Assembly: GCA_022821275.1 (NCBI GenBank)
Contig: JAJEDY010000001.1
Coordinates: 55,350-119,349, forward strand
Direction: 5' to 3'
Origin: Candidatus Latescibacterota bacterium
GTDB taxonomy: Bacteria > Latescibacterota > UBA2968
DNA: 64,000 nucleotides
Made by a program: the position numbers and the translations under genes. The notes beneath the pieces are model-generated. The model was not told the DNA's origin. It made no database searches and was given only the letters and a program-made list of their open reading frames with translations. This document shows, piece after piece, positions 37,349-47,142 of this stretch; positions within the stretch are counted from its first letter, which is position 1; every line of letters starts with the position of its first letter.

Positions 37349-38800
37349 ATGGCTCGCAACCTCCTTTTAATAACCACCGATCAACAGCGCTGGGACAGCC
37401 TCCCCTGTTACGGCCTCGACTTTATGCAAACCCCCAACCTCGACCGCCTCGCACGCGAAGGCATGGTATTTGACCATTGCATTGTCCCCTCCCCTGTATG
37501 CGTGCCTTGCCGCGCGTCCATCATGAGCGGGCAGTACCCCAGCGTAACCGGCGTCCTCGGCAATGGCAACTGGCTACCCGATCACGTGCCGACCTGGCCG
37601 CGCATCATCTCGCAAACCGGAAGGCGCACCGCAGCCATCGGCAAAATGCACTTTCATCCCTGGGACTCGCACCAGGGCTTTGACGAACGCATCATGGCAG
37701 AAGATAAACGGCACATTTTCCTGCCCGACCACCACGTACAATTCCTCGCTGCACACGGCCTGGACCGTCCCCACCCCACCACATTGCCGGGCTATTACGA
37801 AACTCTGGGCGCATCCATCACACCGCGCGAGCGCAAATTCCACGTCGATGGCTTTGTCGGTGACCAGGCAGCCGAATGGCTCCAACAAAATGGGAACGAC
37901 CCCTTTGCCGCCTGGGTCAGCTTTCCCGGACCGCACGATCCCTACGACCCTCCTGAAAACATGGCCCGTATGTATGCCGACGCGCCCATACCCGAACCCG
38001 TCGGTTCCCCAGAAGAACTCGCCGACAAACCACCTGCCCAAAGAGACCGCGGCCGCGGCAGCCTGTCCAACTCTATGTTTCGCCAGGACTATTCACAAGC
38101 AACCCCGGAACACTACCGAAAATGGCGCGAGCACTACTACGCCAACATCAGCCTGATCGACGAAGGCATTGGCAAAATCATCGCCGCGCTCGAAGCCCAC
38201 CGCGTACTCGACGACACCCTCATCATCTTCACCAGTGATCACGGCGACGCATTGGGCGATCACGGCCTGCCCTTCAAAAGCTTCTTCTACGACTGCATGT
38301 CCCGCGTCCCTCTCATCATGCGCGGTCCCGATATCCCCGCCGATCAGCGCGCATCGAGCCTCGTCAGCACCATTGACCTCGTACCGCTTATTTATCACGC
38401 CTGCGATGCCGAACCGCCCAGCACGCTACAAGGCGAAGATATTCGCCCACTATTCAAAGACCCCACCGCGACCATTCGACAGGCCGCATTTTGCGAAATC
38501 GGCGGACGCGCTATGGTGCGAACCGAACGCTACAAATACGCGCACTACGCCGATGGATCTGCCGAACTTTACGACCTCGAAAACGACCCCGACGAAATTG
38601 TCAACCGCGCGGGCGACGCGCAACTATCCCAGGTTGAACACGACCTCAAATCCCGCTTGCTCGAACACTGGATTGACAACCAGAAGCACCAATCGAACTA
38701 CACATCTGCCCCGCAATACTGGGTGCGAGAAGCGCTTGAAGCCGATTACAAAAAACAACGCGAAGAAGGCGGCGACCTGCGTTACAGACCGCTGTATTAG
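37349..38800 (+). CDS. Sulfatase (type I, Cys-type; CVPCR)
   Basis: MARNLLLITTDQQRWDSLPCYG; SPVCVPCRASIMSGQYPSVTGV; TSDHGDALGDHGLPFKSFFYDCMSRVPLIMRGP. Confidence 0.94.
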   Translation: MARNLLLITTDQQRWDSLPCYGLDFMQTPNLDRLAREGMVFDHCIVPSPVCVPCRASIMSGQYPSVTGVLGNGNWLPDHVPTWPRIISQTGRRTAAIGKMHFHPWDSHQGFDERIMAEDKRHIFLPDHHVQFLAAHGLDRPHPTTLPGYYETLGASITPRERKFHVDGFVGDQAAEWLQQNGNDPFAAWVSFPGPHDPYDPPENMARMYADAPIPEPVGSPEELADKPPAQRDRGRGSLSNSMFRQDYSQATPEHYRKWREHYYANISLIDEGIGKIIAALEAHRVLDDTLIIFTSDHGDALGDHGLPFKSFFYDCMSRVPLIMRGPDIPADQRASSLVSTIDLVPLIYHACDAEPPSTLQGEDIRPLFKDPTATIRQAAFCEIGGRAMVRTERYKYAHYADGSAELYDLENDPDEIVNRAGDAQLSQVEHDLKSRLLEHWIDNQKHQSNYTSAPQYWVREALEADYKKQREEGGDLRYRPLY

Positions 38801-38916
38801 AAGTGAGAAGAGTGAAGGATGAAGGGTGAAGGGTGAAAACCCGCTCCACCGCCCAAAGATGGGTGCTTCATATCATTCCTCTCACTTCTTACTTCTAACT
38901 TCCTACTTCTCACTTT
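38800..38916. repeat. Composite heptamer-based inverted repeat element
   Basis: Right arm TCACTTC TTACTTC TAACTTC CTACTTC TCACTTT (38882-38916); left arm GAAGTGAGAAGAGTGAAGGATGAAGGGTGAAGGGTGAA in inverse sense. Confidence 0.7.
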
Positions 38917-38931
38917 ATAAAGGAGTTTCTC

Positions 38932-40071
38932 TTGAAAATCACCGATGTCGAAACCATTCAATTCAAATATATCGCCAACACCGAACAGGACAGCGACGGA
39001 CACGGGCATCCCGGTCCCGAACGCGAAGCCGTTCAGACCCTGCTCGTAATTTCAACCGACGAAGACATATCCGGATACTGGTTCGGCGCAAATGCGCGGG
39101 TGATCAACAGCATGGTCAAGCCAGAACTCATTGGCAAAGACCCATTTATGCGCGAACAAATCTGGCACGACCTCAACCACCGCCAGCGCATCAACTCAGA
39201 CACGATAACCGACAAAGTCATCATGTCCGTTGACCTCGCCCTCTGGGACCTGGCCGGTCGCGCCCTCGATCAACCCGTTTACAAATTACTCGGCGGCTAC
39301 CGCGACAAAGTGCCGGCCTATGCCTCTACCATGTGCGGCGACGACCTCGAAGGCGGTTTGGCCACGCCCGAGGACTATGCCCGATTTGCCGAATGGTGTA
39401 TGAAACGCGGCTACCCCGCCTTCAAACTCCACACATGGCAACCACCTTACGAAGGTGCCCCCAGTGTCAAACGCGACCTCGAAGCCTGCGCTGCCGTGCG
39501 CGAAGCCGTCGGTCCAGACATCCCCCTCATGCTCGACCCCTATCACTATTATGATCGCGAAGCCTCGCTCGCCCTGGCAAAAGGACTTGAAAAACTCGAC
39601 TATTACTGGATGGAAGAACCCATGGACGAACACAGCATGTCGTCCTATGTCTGGCTCTGTGAACAAACGTCCTTACCAATATGTGGTCCCGAGACCTGCG
39701 AAGGCAAAATGTATGTGCGCGCCGAATGGATCAAAGCCGGAGCGTGTGACATTTCTCGCTGCGGCGTCGGCGATGTGGGCGGTCTAACGCCCCTCATGAA
39801 AACCGTTCACCTGTGCGAATCCTTTGGCATGCGCTGCGAAATCCACGGAGGCGGTCCCGGCAACCTGCACGCCCTGTGCGCCATGACCAACGGCGAATTT
39901 TACGAACGCGGCCTCCTCCACCCTTTCATCGACTTCGACGAACACGCACCCTGGCTCCACGAACACGGCGAACCCATGGATGACCAGGGATTCGTCCACG
40001 TTCTCCAGCGCCCGGGATTGGGCATGAACATCAACTGGGATTATATCGAAAAAAACGGGATCGGGATGTAG
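38932..40071 (+). CDS. Mandelate racemase/muconate lactonizing (enolase superfamily) enzyme
   Basis: ALWDLAGRALDQPVYKLLGGYRDKVPAYAST; AFKLHTW; MLDPYHYYDREASLALAKGLEKLDYYWMEEPMDE; CGPETCEG. Confidence 0.93.
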   Translation: MKITDVETIQFKYIANTEQDSDGHGHPGPEREAVQTLLVISTDEDISGYWFGANARVINSMVKPELIGKDPFMREQIWHDLNHRQRINSDTITDKVIMSVDLALWDLAGRALDQPVYKLLGGYRDKVPAYASTMCGDDLEGGLATPEDYARFAEWCMKRGYPAFKLHTWQPPYEGAPSVKRDLEACAAVREAVGPDIPLMLDPYHYYDREASLALAKGLEKLDYYWMEEPMDEHSMSSYVWLCEQTSLPICGPETCEGKMYVRAEWIKAGACDISRCGVGDVGGLTPLMKTVHLCESFGMRCEIHGGGPGNLHALCAMTNGEFYERGLLHPFIDFDEHAPWLHEHGEPMDDQGFVHVLQRPGLGMNINWDYIEKNGIGM

Positions 40072-40111
40072 GGATGCCCCTACCCCCAACAAAAATAAAG
40101 GAGAATTTTTT

Positions 40112-41272
40112 ATGGATAAGGTACGTATCGGCATTATCGGCATCGGCAACATGGGCAGTGGACACAGTCTTTATTTGCACCCGGGCCAGGTATCCAATGC
40201 CGAACTAACCGCCATCTGCGACATACATCCCGACCGCATCAAGTGGGCACGCGAAAACCTGGGCGAAAACGTCCGCACATTCGATAGCGCCGATGACATG
40301 ATGGCATCTGGAACCGTCGATGCCGTCATCGTCGCCACACCGCACTACCTGCATCCGCCACTGGCAATTCAAGCCATGAACAGCGGGTTGCATGTACTCA
40401 TCGAAAAACCCGCAGGGGTTTATACCAAACAGGTCGAAGAAATGAATGCCGTAGCTGAAAAAAGCGACCGCGTTTTCGGCCTCATGTTCAACCAGCGCAC
40501 CATAGGGGCGCACCAAAAACTCAAAGACCTGGTCGCATCGGGTGATCTGGGCGAAATTCAGCGCACAAACTACATCATCACCACCTGGTTCCGCTCGCAA
40601 AGTTATTACGATTCAGGGGGTTGGCGCGCAACCTGGGAAGGCGAAGGCGGCGGCGTCTTAATGAACCAGTGCCCGCACAACCTCGATCTGTGGCAATGGA
40701 TTTGCGGCATGCCCATACGATGCAGAGCATTTGTCGGATTTGGCAAATACCACAATATCGAAGTCGATGACGAAGTCACCGCCTATGTGGAATACGAGAA
40801 TGGCGCAACGGGCGTATTCATCACCACAACAGGCGAAGCCCCAGGCACCAACCGCCTCGAAATCACTGGCGACCGCGGGAAAGTCGTCATGGAAGGCGGA
40901 AACATCACCTTCTGGCGCACCCGCGAATCCGTCAGCAAATTCTGCAAAGAGTACAAAGGCGGCTTTGGCAACCCCGAAGTCTGGAAATGCGACATCCCCA
41001 CGGGCAGCAGCGGCGAAGCCCATCGCGGCATCACGCAAAACTGGATAGATGCCATACGCACGGGCAGTCCACTCCTCGCACCTGGCGTTGAAGGCATCAA
41101 AGGCGTCGAACTCGCCAACGCCATGCTTTTATCTGCCTGGACAGACGACTGGGTAGATATCCCGGTTGACAGCGATCTCTTCTACGAAAAACTCAGGGAA
41201 AAGATCAAAAATTCCAATACGACTAAAAGCGCGGACGCCAGTACCGTGCTTGACGTATCAGAGACGTACTGA
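40112..41272 (+). CDS. Gfo/Idh/MocA family oxidoreductase
   Basis: VRIGIIGIGNMGSGHSLYLHPGQVSNAELTAICDIHPDRI; VLIEKPAGVYTKQVEEM. Confidence 0.93.
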   Translation: MDKVRIGIIGIGNMGSGHSLYLHPGQVSNAELTAICDIHPDRIKWARENLGENVRTFDSADDMMASGTVDAVIVATPHYLHPPLAIQAMNSGLHVLIEKPAGVYTKQVEEMNAVAEKSDRVFGLMFNQRTIGAHQKLKDLVASGDLGEIQRTNYIITTWFRSQSYYDSGGWRATWEGEGGGVLMNQCPHNLDLWQWICGMPIRCRAFVGFGKYHNIEVDDEVTAYVEYENGATGVFITTTGEAPGTNRLEITGDRGKVVMEGGNITFWRTRESVSKFCKEYKGGFGNPEVWKCDIPTGSSGEAHRGITQNWIDAIRTGSPLLAPGVEGIKGVELANAMLLSAWTDDWVDIPVDSDLFYEKLREKIKNSNTTKSADASTVLDVSETY

Positions 41273-41389
41273 GAACAAAAAATCGGGGGGCGATTCTCAA
41301 GCAAAGAACCGACCCCCACGCGGAAGCTGAACTAATGCGAAAATACTCGCATTCTGTGACAACAAAGTTTCGGATACGTTACAGCCACG

Positions 41390-41878
41390 TCAAATCGATT
41401 TGGGAACCTCAAAAAACACCAGATCCCCCGACACAGCATCTGACCAATCGTCAATCGGCAGATCGATACCTGCAACACCACAAGTCGGCACATTGGCGAT
41501 GGCATATCCCGCTATTTCATTGACCAATGCGGTCATATCCGGGTTGTGTCCTATCACCATAACCTCCCGATAGCGATTATCGACCTGTCGAATCAAATCC
41601 AACACATCTCCACTATGCCCCGAATAAATGCGCTCGTGCCATGCAATCCGTTTTTTGGAAAACTTGAGAGATTTGCGCAACCGCTTGACCGTAGATCGCA
41701 CGCGCTTGGCCGTGCTACACAACAAGTAATCTGGCTCGACCTTCCGTATCCGCTTCAAATATTTGCCCATGTGCTTCGCATCCCTTCTTCCCCGCTTATT
41801 CAGAGGCCGATCAAAATCAGCCAACCCGGCATAACTCCAATCCGACTTGGCGTGCCGCACGAGATAGAGCCGTTTCAT
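41390..41878 (-). CDS. SixA-type phosphohistidine phosphatase (histidine phosphatase family)
   Basis: MKRLYLVRHAKSDWSYAGLADFDRPLNKRGRRDA; VMVIGHNPDMTALVNEIAGY. Confidence 0.9.
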   Translation of the reverse strand: MKRLYLVRHAKSDWSYAGLADFDRPLNKRGRRDAKHMGKYLKRIRKVEPDYLLCSTAKRVRSTVKRLRKSLKFSKKRIAWHERIYSGHSGDVLDLIRQVDNRYREVMVIGHNPDMTALVNEIAGYAIANVPTCGVAGIDLPIDDWSDAVSGDLVFFEVPKSI

Positions 41879-41928
41879 AGAGCATTCTCCATTGAGGTTG
41901 TACACATTAAAATATAAGCAACCGACGC

Positions 41929-43500
41929 TCATTTCGAAAGAATATAAAGTCTCAAGTCACTCGGCGGTGGGGTCTCCTCTCGGGGCAGGTCCCGATTGCG
42001 CCCCAGCGTTTCCCAGCGCAAGAGATATCGTTCGCCGGGTCTTGTGCCAGACCCCCTCGCCCAACGCGCGTTGATCCTCATCCCCGGATACTGAGAAGTC
42101 ACGCGCGCCAATTCTCTGGGTATCGTACTCGGAGGTGGCGGATAAGTCCCGATCACTTGCAGGGTTTGGGGATCCAACTTCCAGATTCCCCGTCCTTCTT
42201 TCACATGTATATAACTCAGACTCAGACCTCCATCGGGTTCTACCTTTACGCTGCCCAACCGGATCTCCGCGACAATTGATCCACCTCCACCAAACTCCCA
42301 CCTATAGGTCCAATTGCTCACCTTATACACGACCCACTCGCCGTATTCCAACCGCGCACAATAAGCTTGCGTGTACCCATTCTCGTCGTGCTTGTGATAA
42401 CTGATCACCGGGCGATTATGATGATCAAAACCTAACGACTGCGTCATATTGATCATCCCACCCCTCGGCGGCACGGGATCGACAATAGCTCCGCTTGTTA
42501 TTGTAATCGGCAAATCCAGCGCATCGCCGCCCCCCGTTTCCCAGGCGACCAGGTCGCGGCTGCGGGCATAGGAGATATCGTGATTGGTTGCAGCATCGGG
42601 TGTATCGCGCCACATCCAGATCATGTGATACATCCCATCGGGACCTTTCTGTGGACTGCGTGCGTACGCATTCATTCGTCCCAATCCGTCCAATAAAGGC
42701 GTATCGTGCAACCGCTGCCAGGTTCTGGTCTCAACATCGTAGATATTGTAAAATTCAACCGCATTGCCACTGCTACCGTCTCGGTATCGGAAAATCAATT
42801 CATTATTCGCGCCGCGCATAAACACGGGATAAGTGCAGCGATCCTCATTTTTTTTCACCATAGAATCAATGCGTTCAAAACTCGTCACATCGAGTGGCCG
42901 CGTTGTGCGAAAGTAAATCAGTGGATCCACATGCATATTGCCGCTCAGATGAATGTGATCGTCTGTATCAATGGCCATCGTCAGATAATTGTGCGTGTCC
43001 CATCCGGTCTCCGACGACAGTCGGCCTCGATTTTCCAGCCATACACCTATAGGCTGTACAAATGTCCACGTCTCGGCATCTAAATTTCTCATTCCCACCG
43101 TCATTTTGCGGTCGGCATCGTAAAATGCGATAAATTGTACATCGCCATAAGTCAACAGGTCAAAACTAACGGGATGCCCGGCCCATACCTTCGAGATAAA
43201 TAACGAGCCGAGAATTTTCACATCCGTCGGTGCCGCAGGACCAGGCACTCCTTTCCCAAAGCTCGCGACAAAACTCAAAAAATCGCCAAACCCGATCTCG
43301 CCATCGCTATCCAGATCAAAACGGTCTTCATACCTCTCATCGCCCTGGCGCGCCCCGAACCCGGCGACAAAAAGTAAAAAGTCGGGAAAATCAACCACGC
43401 CGCTATTGTCAAAATCTGGATTGGAGACTTGTTCTAACGCGCCATTGGCCCGAAGTGGTTGGATTAGAAGCACAATGGATAGCAACGCAAAGGTTAGCAT
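41929..43500 (-). CDS. Secreted BNR-repeat (BNR_4-like) protein with N-terminal tandem EF-hand module
   Basis: Signal peptide MLTFALLSIVLLIQPLRANGA; NPDFDNSGVVDFPDFLLFVAGFG...DLDSDGEIGFGDFLSFVASFGKG; YARSPQKGPDGMYHMIWMWRDTPDAATNHDISYARS. Confidence 0.8.
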   Translation of the reverse strand: MLTFALLSIVLLIQPLRANGALEQVSNPDFDNSGVVDFPDFLLFVAGFGARQGDERYEDRFDLDSDGEIGFGDFLSFVASFGKGVPGPAAPTDVKILGSLFISKVWAGHPVSFDLLTYGDVQFIAFYDADRKMTVGMRNLDAETWTFVQPIGVWLENRGRLSSETGWDTHNYLTMAIDTDDHIHLSGNMHVDPLIYFRTTRPLDVTSFERIDSMVKKNEDRCTYPVFMRGANNELIFRYRDGSSGNAVEFYNIYDVETRTWQRLHDTPLLDGLGRMNAYARSPQKGPDGMYHMIWMWRDTPDAATNHDISYARSRDLVAWETGGGDALDLPITITSGAIVDPVPPRGGMINMTQSLGFDHHNRPVISYHKHDENGYTQAYCARLEYGEWVVYKVSNWTYRWEFGGGGSIVAEIRLGSVKVEPDGGLSLSYIHVKEGRGIWKLDPQTLQVIGTYPPPPSTIPRELARVTSQYPGMRINARWARGSGTRPGERYLLRWETLGRNRDLPREETPPPSDLRLYILSK

Positions 43501-43523
43501 GGGCCTCTTACTCCTATGGACAG

Positions 43524-43560
43524 AAAAAGGGCTTGCGATTCATGTATCACAAGCCCTTTT
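43524..43560 (-). terminator. Intrinsic terminator downstream of tRNA-Leu
   Basis: AAAAAGGGCTTG-cgattcatgtat-CACAAGCCCTTTT hairpin. Confidence 0.8.
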
Positions 43561-43568
43561 CATTATTC

Positions 43569-43655
43569 TGGTGCCGAAGAGGGGATTCGAACCCCTACAC
43601 CCTTTCGAGTACTGCCCCCTCAAGACAGCGTGTCTACCAATTCCACCACTTCGGC
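43569..43655 (-). tRNA. tRNA-Leu (anticodon GAG), CCA encoded
   Basis: Reverse complement GCCGAAGTGGTGGAATTGGTAGACACGCTGTCTTGAGGGGGCAGTACTCGAAAGGGTGTAGGGGTTCGAATCCCCTCTTCGGCACCA folds as a class II tRNA with a long variable arm. Confidence 0.95.
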
Positions 43656-43662
43656 ACAAAAT

Positions 43663-44055
43663 CTACGGCGTGGTACTGCCGGTATCGGCCGGTGCTGTTT
43701 GGGTTGTGCCTTCGGTCGGTGTGGTTTCTGGAAAGGTCAAAGGTTGGGGAATTTGCTGCATGGGCATTTGACTTTCTTCCATCAATCGCTCAGCAGCCGT
43801 TGCAGGTACTGAATCTGTCGAACGTCCCGCATACCAGAGCCCGATACATGTCAGCGCAAAAATAATCCCCACATACGTCGTCGCTTTTGCCAACATGGGC
43901 ACGGCACCACCACCGCCAAACATCGATGTGCCACCACCACCCATACCGCCAAAAGCACCGCCGGACAGCCCACCGCTTCTGCCGGGCTGCATCAAAATAA
44001 TCAGAATGAGCACCACACAAACCACGACATGCACAATCAAAAGAAAAATTTCCAT
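43663..44055 (-). CDS. secG: Preprotein translocase subunit SecG
   Basis: MEIFLLIVHVVVCVVLILIILMQPGRSGGLSGGAFGGMGGGGTSMFG. Confidence 0.93.
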   Translation of the reverse strand: MEIFLLIVHVVVCVVLILIILMQPGRSGGLSGGAFGGMGGGGTSMFGGGGAVPMLAKATTYVGIIFALTCIGLWYAGRSTDSVPATAAERLMEESQMPMQQIPQPLTFPETTPTEGTTQTAPADTGSTTP

Positions 44056-44063
44056 ATTATCCT

Positions 44064-44822
44064 CTATACAGCCGCTTTCACAATAGCGGCAAAGTCATCG
44101 GCTTCCAGCGAAGCCCCGCCGATCAATCCTCCGTCAATATTGTCCTGCGCAAACAACTCCGCCGCATTATCGGGCTTCACAGAGCCGCCATACTGAATGC
44201 GAACCCCCTGTGCGACATCGTCGTCATAAAGTTGAACCAACACATCGCGGAGAAACGCATGGACGGCTTCTGCCTGTTCTGGCGTCGCCGTCAGCCCCGT
44301 GCCAATAGCCCAAACAGGCTCATAAGCCAGGGTAATCCCCCGCACATCGCCAGCGGAAATGCCGTTGAGTGCCCCCCGAATTTGCGTCTCAACCACCTGC
44401 TCGGTCACATCGGCCTGACGCTCATCAAAAGACTCGCCAATACACACAATAGGCTTCAAATCAGCACTCAGGGCAGCCTTTAAACGGCGGTTGACAGTAT
44501 CATCTGTTTCGCCAAAAAACTGCCGTCGTTCAGAGTGTCCTAATATAACGTATTCACAACCGCAAGTCAACAGCATGGGAGCCGAAACCTCACCCGTAAA
44601 AGCACCTTCAGCCTCCCAGTACATATTCTGGGCACCCAGCCCCACGCCAGTACAGCACACCACGCTTGAAACCCGTTCCAGCGCCGTAAAAGGCGGACAT
44701 ATTGCCACATCGACACCCGTCACATCCGAAACCGCGTCCACCACGCATCGCGCGAGTATTTCTGCCTCATCAGGTGTTTTATTTAACTTCCAATTTCCCG
44801 CCACAAACGGCGTTCTCATCAC
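44064..44822 (-). CDS. tpiA: Triosephosphate isomerase
   Basis: FVAGNWKLNKTPDEA; VILGHSERRQFFGETD; LAYEPVWAIGTG; GGSVKPDNAAELF. Confidence 0.97.
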   Translation of the reverse strand: MMRTPFVAGNWKLNKTPDEAEILARCVVDAVSDVTGVDVAICPPFTALERVSSVVCCTGVGLGAQNMYWEAEGAFTGEVSAPMLLTCGCEYVILGHSERRQFFGETDDTVNRRLKAALSADLKPIVCIGESFDERQADVTEQVVETQIRGALNGISAGDVRGITLAYEPVWAIGTGLTATPEQAEAVHAFLRDVLVQLYDDDVAQGVRIQYGGSVKPDNAAELFAQDNIDGGLIGGASLEADDFAAIVKAAV

Positions 44823-44850
44823 GACTTCCTTTCAAAATTTGAACACGCAC

Positions 44851-46056
44851 CTATTCTTCCATTTCCCTATCCGAAAGAGCCGCCACACCGGGCAGTGTTT
44901 GGCCTTCTAAAAACTCCAGTGAAGCCCCACCCCCAGTCGAGACATGACTCAATTTTTTCGCCACGCCAAAATCTGCCATCGCAGCAGCGGTTTCCCCTCC
45001 GCCAACAATCGTCGTTGCACCGCGCTCAGTCGCAGTAACCAGTGCCTCGGCAACCGAACGAGACCCCTTTGAAAACGAGAAAATCTCGCACACGCCCAGA
45101 GGACCATTCCACACCACTGTTTTGGCACTCAAAACCACATCGGCAAATCGCTTCCGCGTCTCAGTCCCAATGTCAAACCCTTCCAGGTCCGCTGGAATTT
45201 GATCTCGCGGTACAATCTGAGCAGGTACTCCCTCCGTCATCTCTGACGCCACAACCGTATCCGTTGGCAATACCAGATCTACATCCTCGTCCTCAGCGCG
45301 CTTTAACAAATGGGCAGCAACGCCAACGCGGTCTTCCTCCAACAACGATTTCCCAATTTCCAGGCCCATCGCCTTAAAAAACGTAAACGCCATGCCACCA
45401 CCAATGAGCAAAATATCTACTTTTGAAAACAAATTTTCAATCACATCAATCTTACCGGAAATTTTTGCCCCGCCCATAATCGCGACATAAGGACGCGCTG
45501 GATCGGCCAATGCCGTACCCAGATAATCCAATTCTTTCTGCATCAACAAACCCGCAGCACAGTCAACAAAATAATGGGTAACACCCTCAGTAGAGGCATG
45601 CGCGCGATGGGCACTGCCAAAGGCATCGTTGACATACACATCGCCCAATTCCGATAATTGTGTGGCAAAACCCGGCGCATTTTTTTCTTCATCAGCGTGA
45701 AATCGCAAATTTTCGAGCAGTACAACTGAACCTTCGGGCGCGCGTTTCACCAATGAATTTGTCGCCTCACCCACACAGTCTGGCGATAGAAGCACTTCGC
45801 GTCCCAGTAGCACCTGGAGAGCTTCGGCCACTGGCGCAAGCGATAACTCGGGCACTACCTCGCCATCAGGACGACCCAAATGCGACATCAACACGGGCTG
45901 CCCCCCCGCATCCAAAATGTGCCGGATTGTGGGCAGTGAAGCCCGCAAGCGCGTGTCGTCTGCGACCTGCCCATCTTCAATGGGCACATTAAAATCAACG
46001 CGCACCAGAACGCGCTTATCCCCCAAATCCAGGTCTGTAATTGACAACTTCGCCAC
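44851..46056 (-). CDS. pgk: Phosphoglycerate kinase
   Basis: KRVLVRVDFNVPIEDG; LMSHLGRPDG; ATERGATTIVGGGETAAA; likely GTG start at 46054-46056. Confidence 0.97.
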   Translation of the reverse strand: MAKLSITDLDLGDKRVLVRVDFNVPIEDGQVADDTRLRASLPTIRHILDAGGQPVLMSHLGRPDGEVVPELSLAPVAEALQVLLGREVLLSPDCVGEATNSLVKRAPEGSVVLLENLRFHADEEKNAPGFATQLSELGDVYVNDAFGSAHRAHASTEGVTHYFVDCAAGLLMQKELDYLGTALADPARPYVAIMGGAKISGKIDVIENLFSKVDILLIGGGMAFTFFKAMGLEIGKSLLEEDRVGVAAHLLKRAEDEDVDLVLPTDTVVASEMTEGVPAQIVPRDQIPADLEGFDIGTETRKRFADVVLSAKTVVWNGPLGVCEIFSFSKGSRSVAEALVTATERGATTIVGGGETAAAMADFGVAKKLSHVSTGGGASLEFLEGQTLPGVAALSDREMEE

Positions 46057-46087
46057 GCCATCGCCTCTCAAAAGTCAAAATCAGCGA

Positions 46088-47116
46088 CTATTTTTCCATC
46101 TTTGCCAGCTTTGCGATCAAATCCACACACCGGTTGGAATACCCCCACTCATTGTCGTACCATCCACACACCTTCACCATATTGCCAGCCATCACCGTGG
46201 TAATCATCGAATCGAAAATACAGGAATGGGCATTCCCCAGGATGTCGGCAGAAACAATGGGGTCATCGGTATATTCCAAAATACCTTTCAAATGACCCTG
46301 CGCTGCACACTTAAAGGCATTATTCACCTCTTCTGCTGTCACCTCTTTTTGTAGCACCGCGACAAAATCGGTAAACGAACCATCTGGCGTGGGCACGCGC
46401 ACGGCCATGCCATCGAGTTTCCCATTGAGTTCGGGAATAACCAGACCCACGGCACTCGCCGCGCCCGTTGTTGTCGGAATCATCGACAGGGCAGCAGACC
46501 GCGCACGGCGCATATCCGAATGGGGCGCATCGATAAGACTTTGATCGCCTGTATAAGAATGGATCGTGGTCATAAGCCCGTGTACAAGGCCAAAAGAAGC
46601 GTGCAACACACTCACCATAGGCGCCAGACAATTGGTCGTACATGAAGCATTGGAAATGATCGCATCGTCTTTTTGTAAAACATCATCATTAATACCCATC
46701 ACCACAGTGGGCAAATCCCCTTTGGCCGGCGCAGAAATAATTACCTTCTTTGCACCTTTTTCTCCCAGATGGGCACTCGCGGACTCTTTATCGGTAAAAA
46801 AGCCCGTCGATTCAACCACCACATCCACACCCAATGACCTCCAGGGCAACTGTGCCGGATCGCGTTCGGACAAAACAGCCACCATTTTGCTATCTACCAC
46901 AAGCGCGTCAACCGATGACTTTTCAACTTGCACGCCGTTTTCCCGATGTTTAACACATCCCGGATATCGTCCATGAGTCGAATCGTATTTGAGCAAATGC
47001 GCCAGACTCGCAGCATCGGTCAAATCGTTTACAGCCACCACATTGAGACCTCGCGCCATAGCCGCGCGAAATACCAGCCGTCCAATCCGCCCAAATCCAT
47101 TGATTCCTACTCTCAT
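46088..47116 (-). CDS. gapA: Glyceraldehyde-3-phosphate dehydrogenase type I
   Basis: [53 protein letters not shown]. Confidence 0.97.
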   Translation of the reverse strand: MRVGINGFGRIGRLVFRAAMARGLNVVAVNDLTDAASLAHLLKYDSTHGRYPGCVKHRENGVQVEKSSVDALVVDSKMVAVLSERDPAQLPWRSLGVDVVVESTGFFTDKESASAHLGEKGAKKVIISAPAKGDLPTVVMGINDDVLQKDDAIISNASCTTNCLAPMVSVLHASFGLVHGLMTTIHSYTGDQSLIDAPHSDMRRARSAALSMIPTTTGAASAVGLVIPELNGKLDGMAVRVPTPDGSFTDFVAVLQKEVTAEEVNNAFKCAAQGHLKGILEYTDDPIVSADILGNAHSCIFDSMITTVMAGNMVKVCGWYDNEWGYSNRCVDLIAKLAKMEK

Positions 47117-47142
47117 TCCTACCATAATTTCCTCCAAACTCA

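Noticed and set aside
38800-38916. Possible CRISPR or REP array
   Set aside because: Repeat unit is 7 bp with no unique spacers and no cas genes nearby; treated as a composite repeat instead.
41273-41389. Possible terminator AATCGGGGGGCGATT and TGCGA...TCGCA hairpins
   Set aside because: Short stems without a clear U-tract; not strong enough to annotate.
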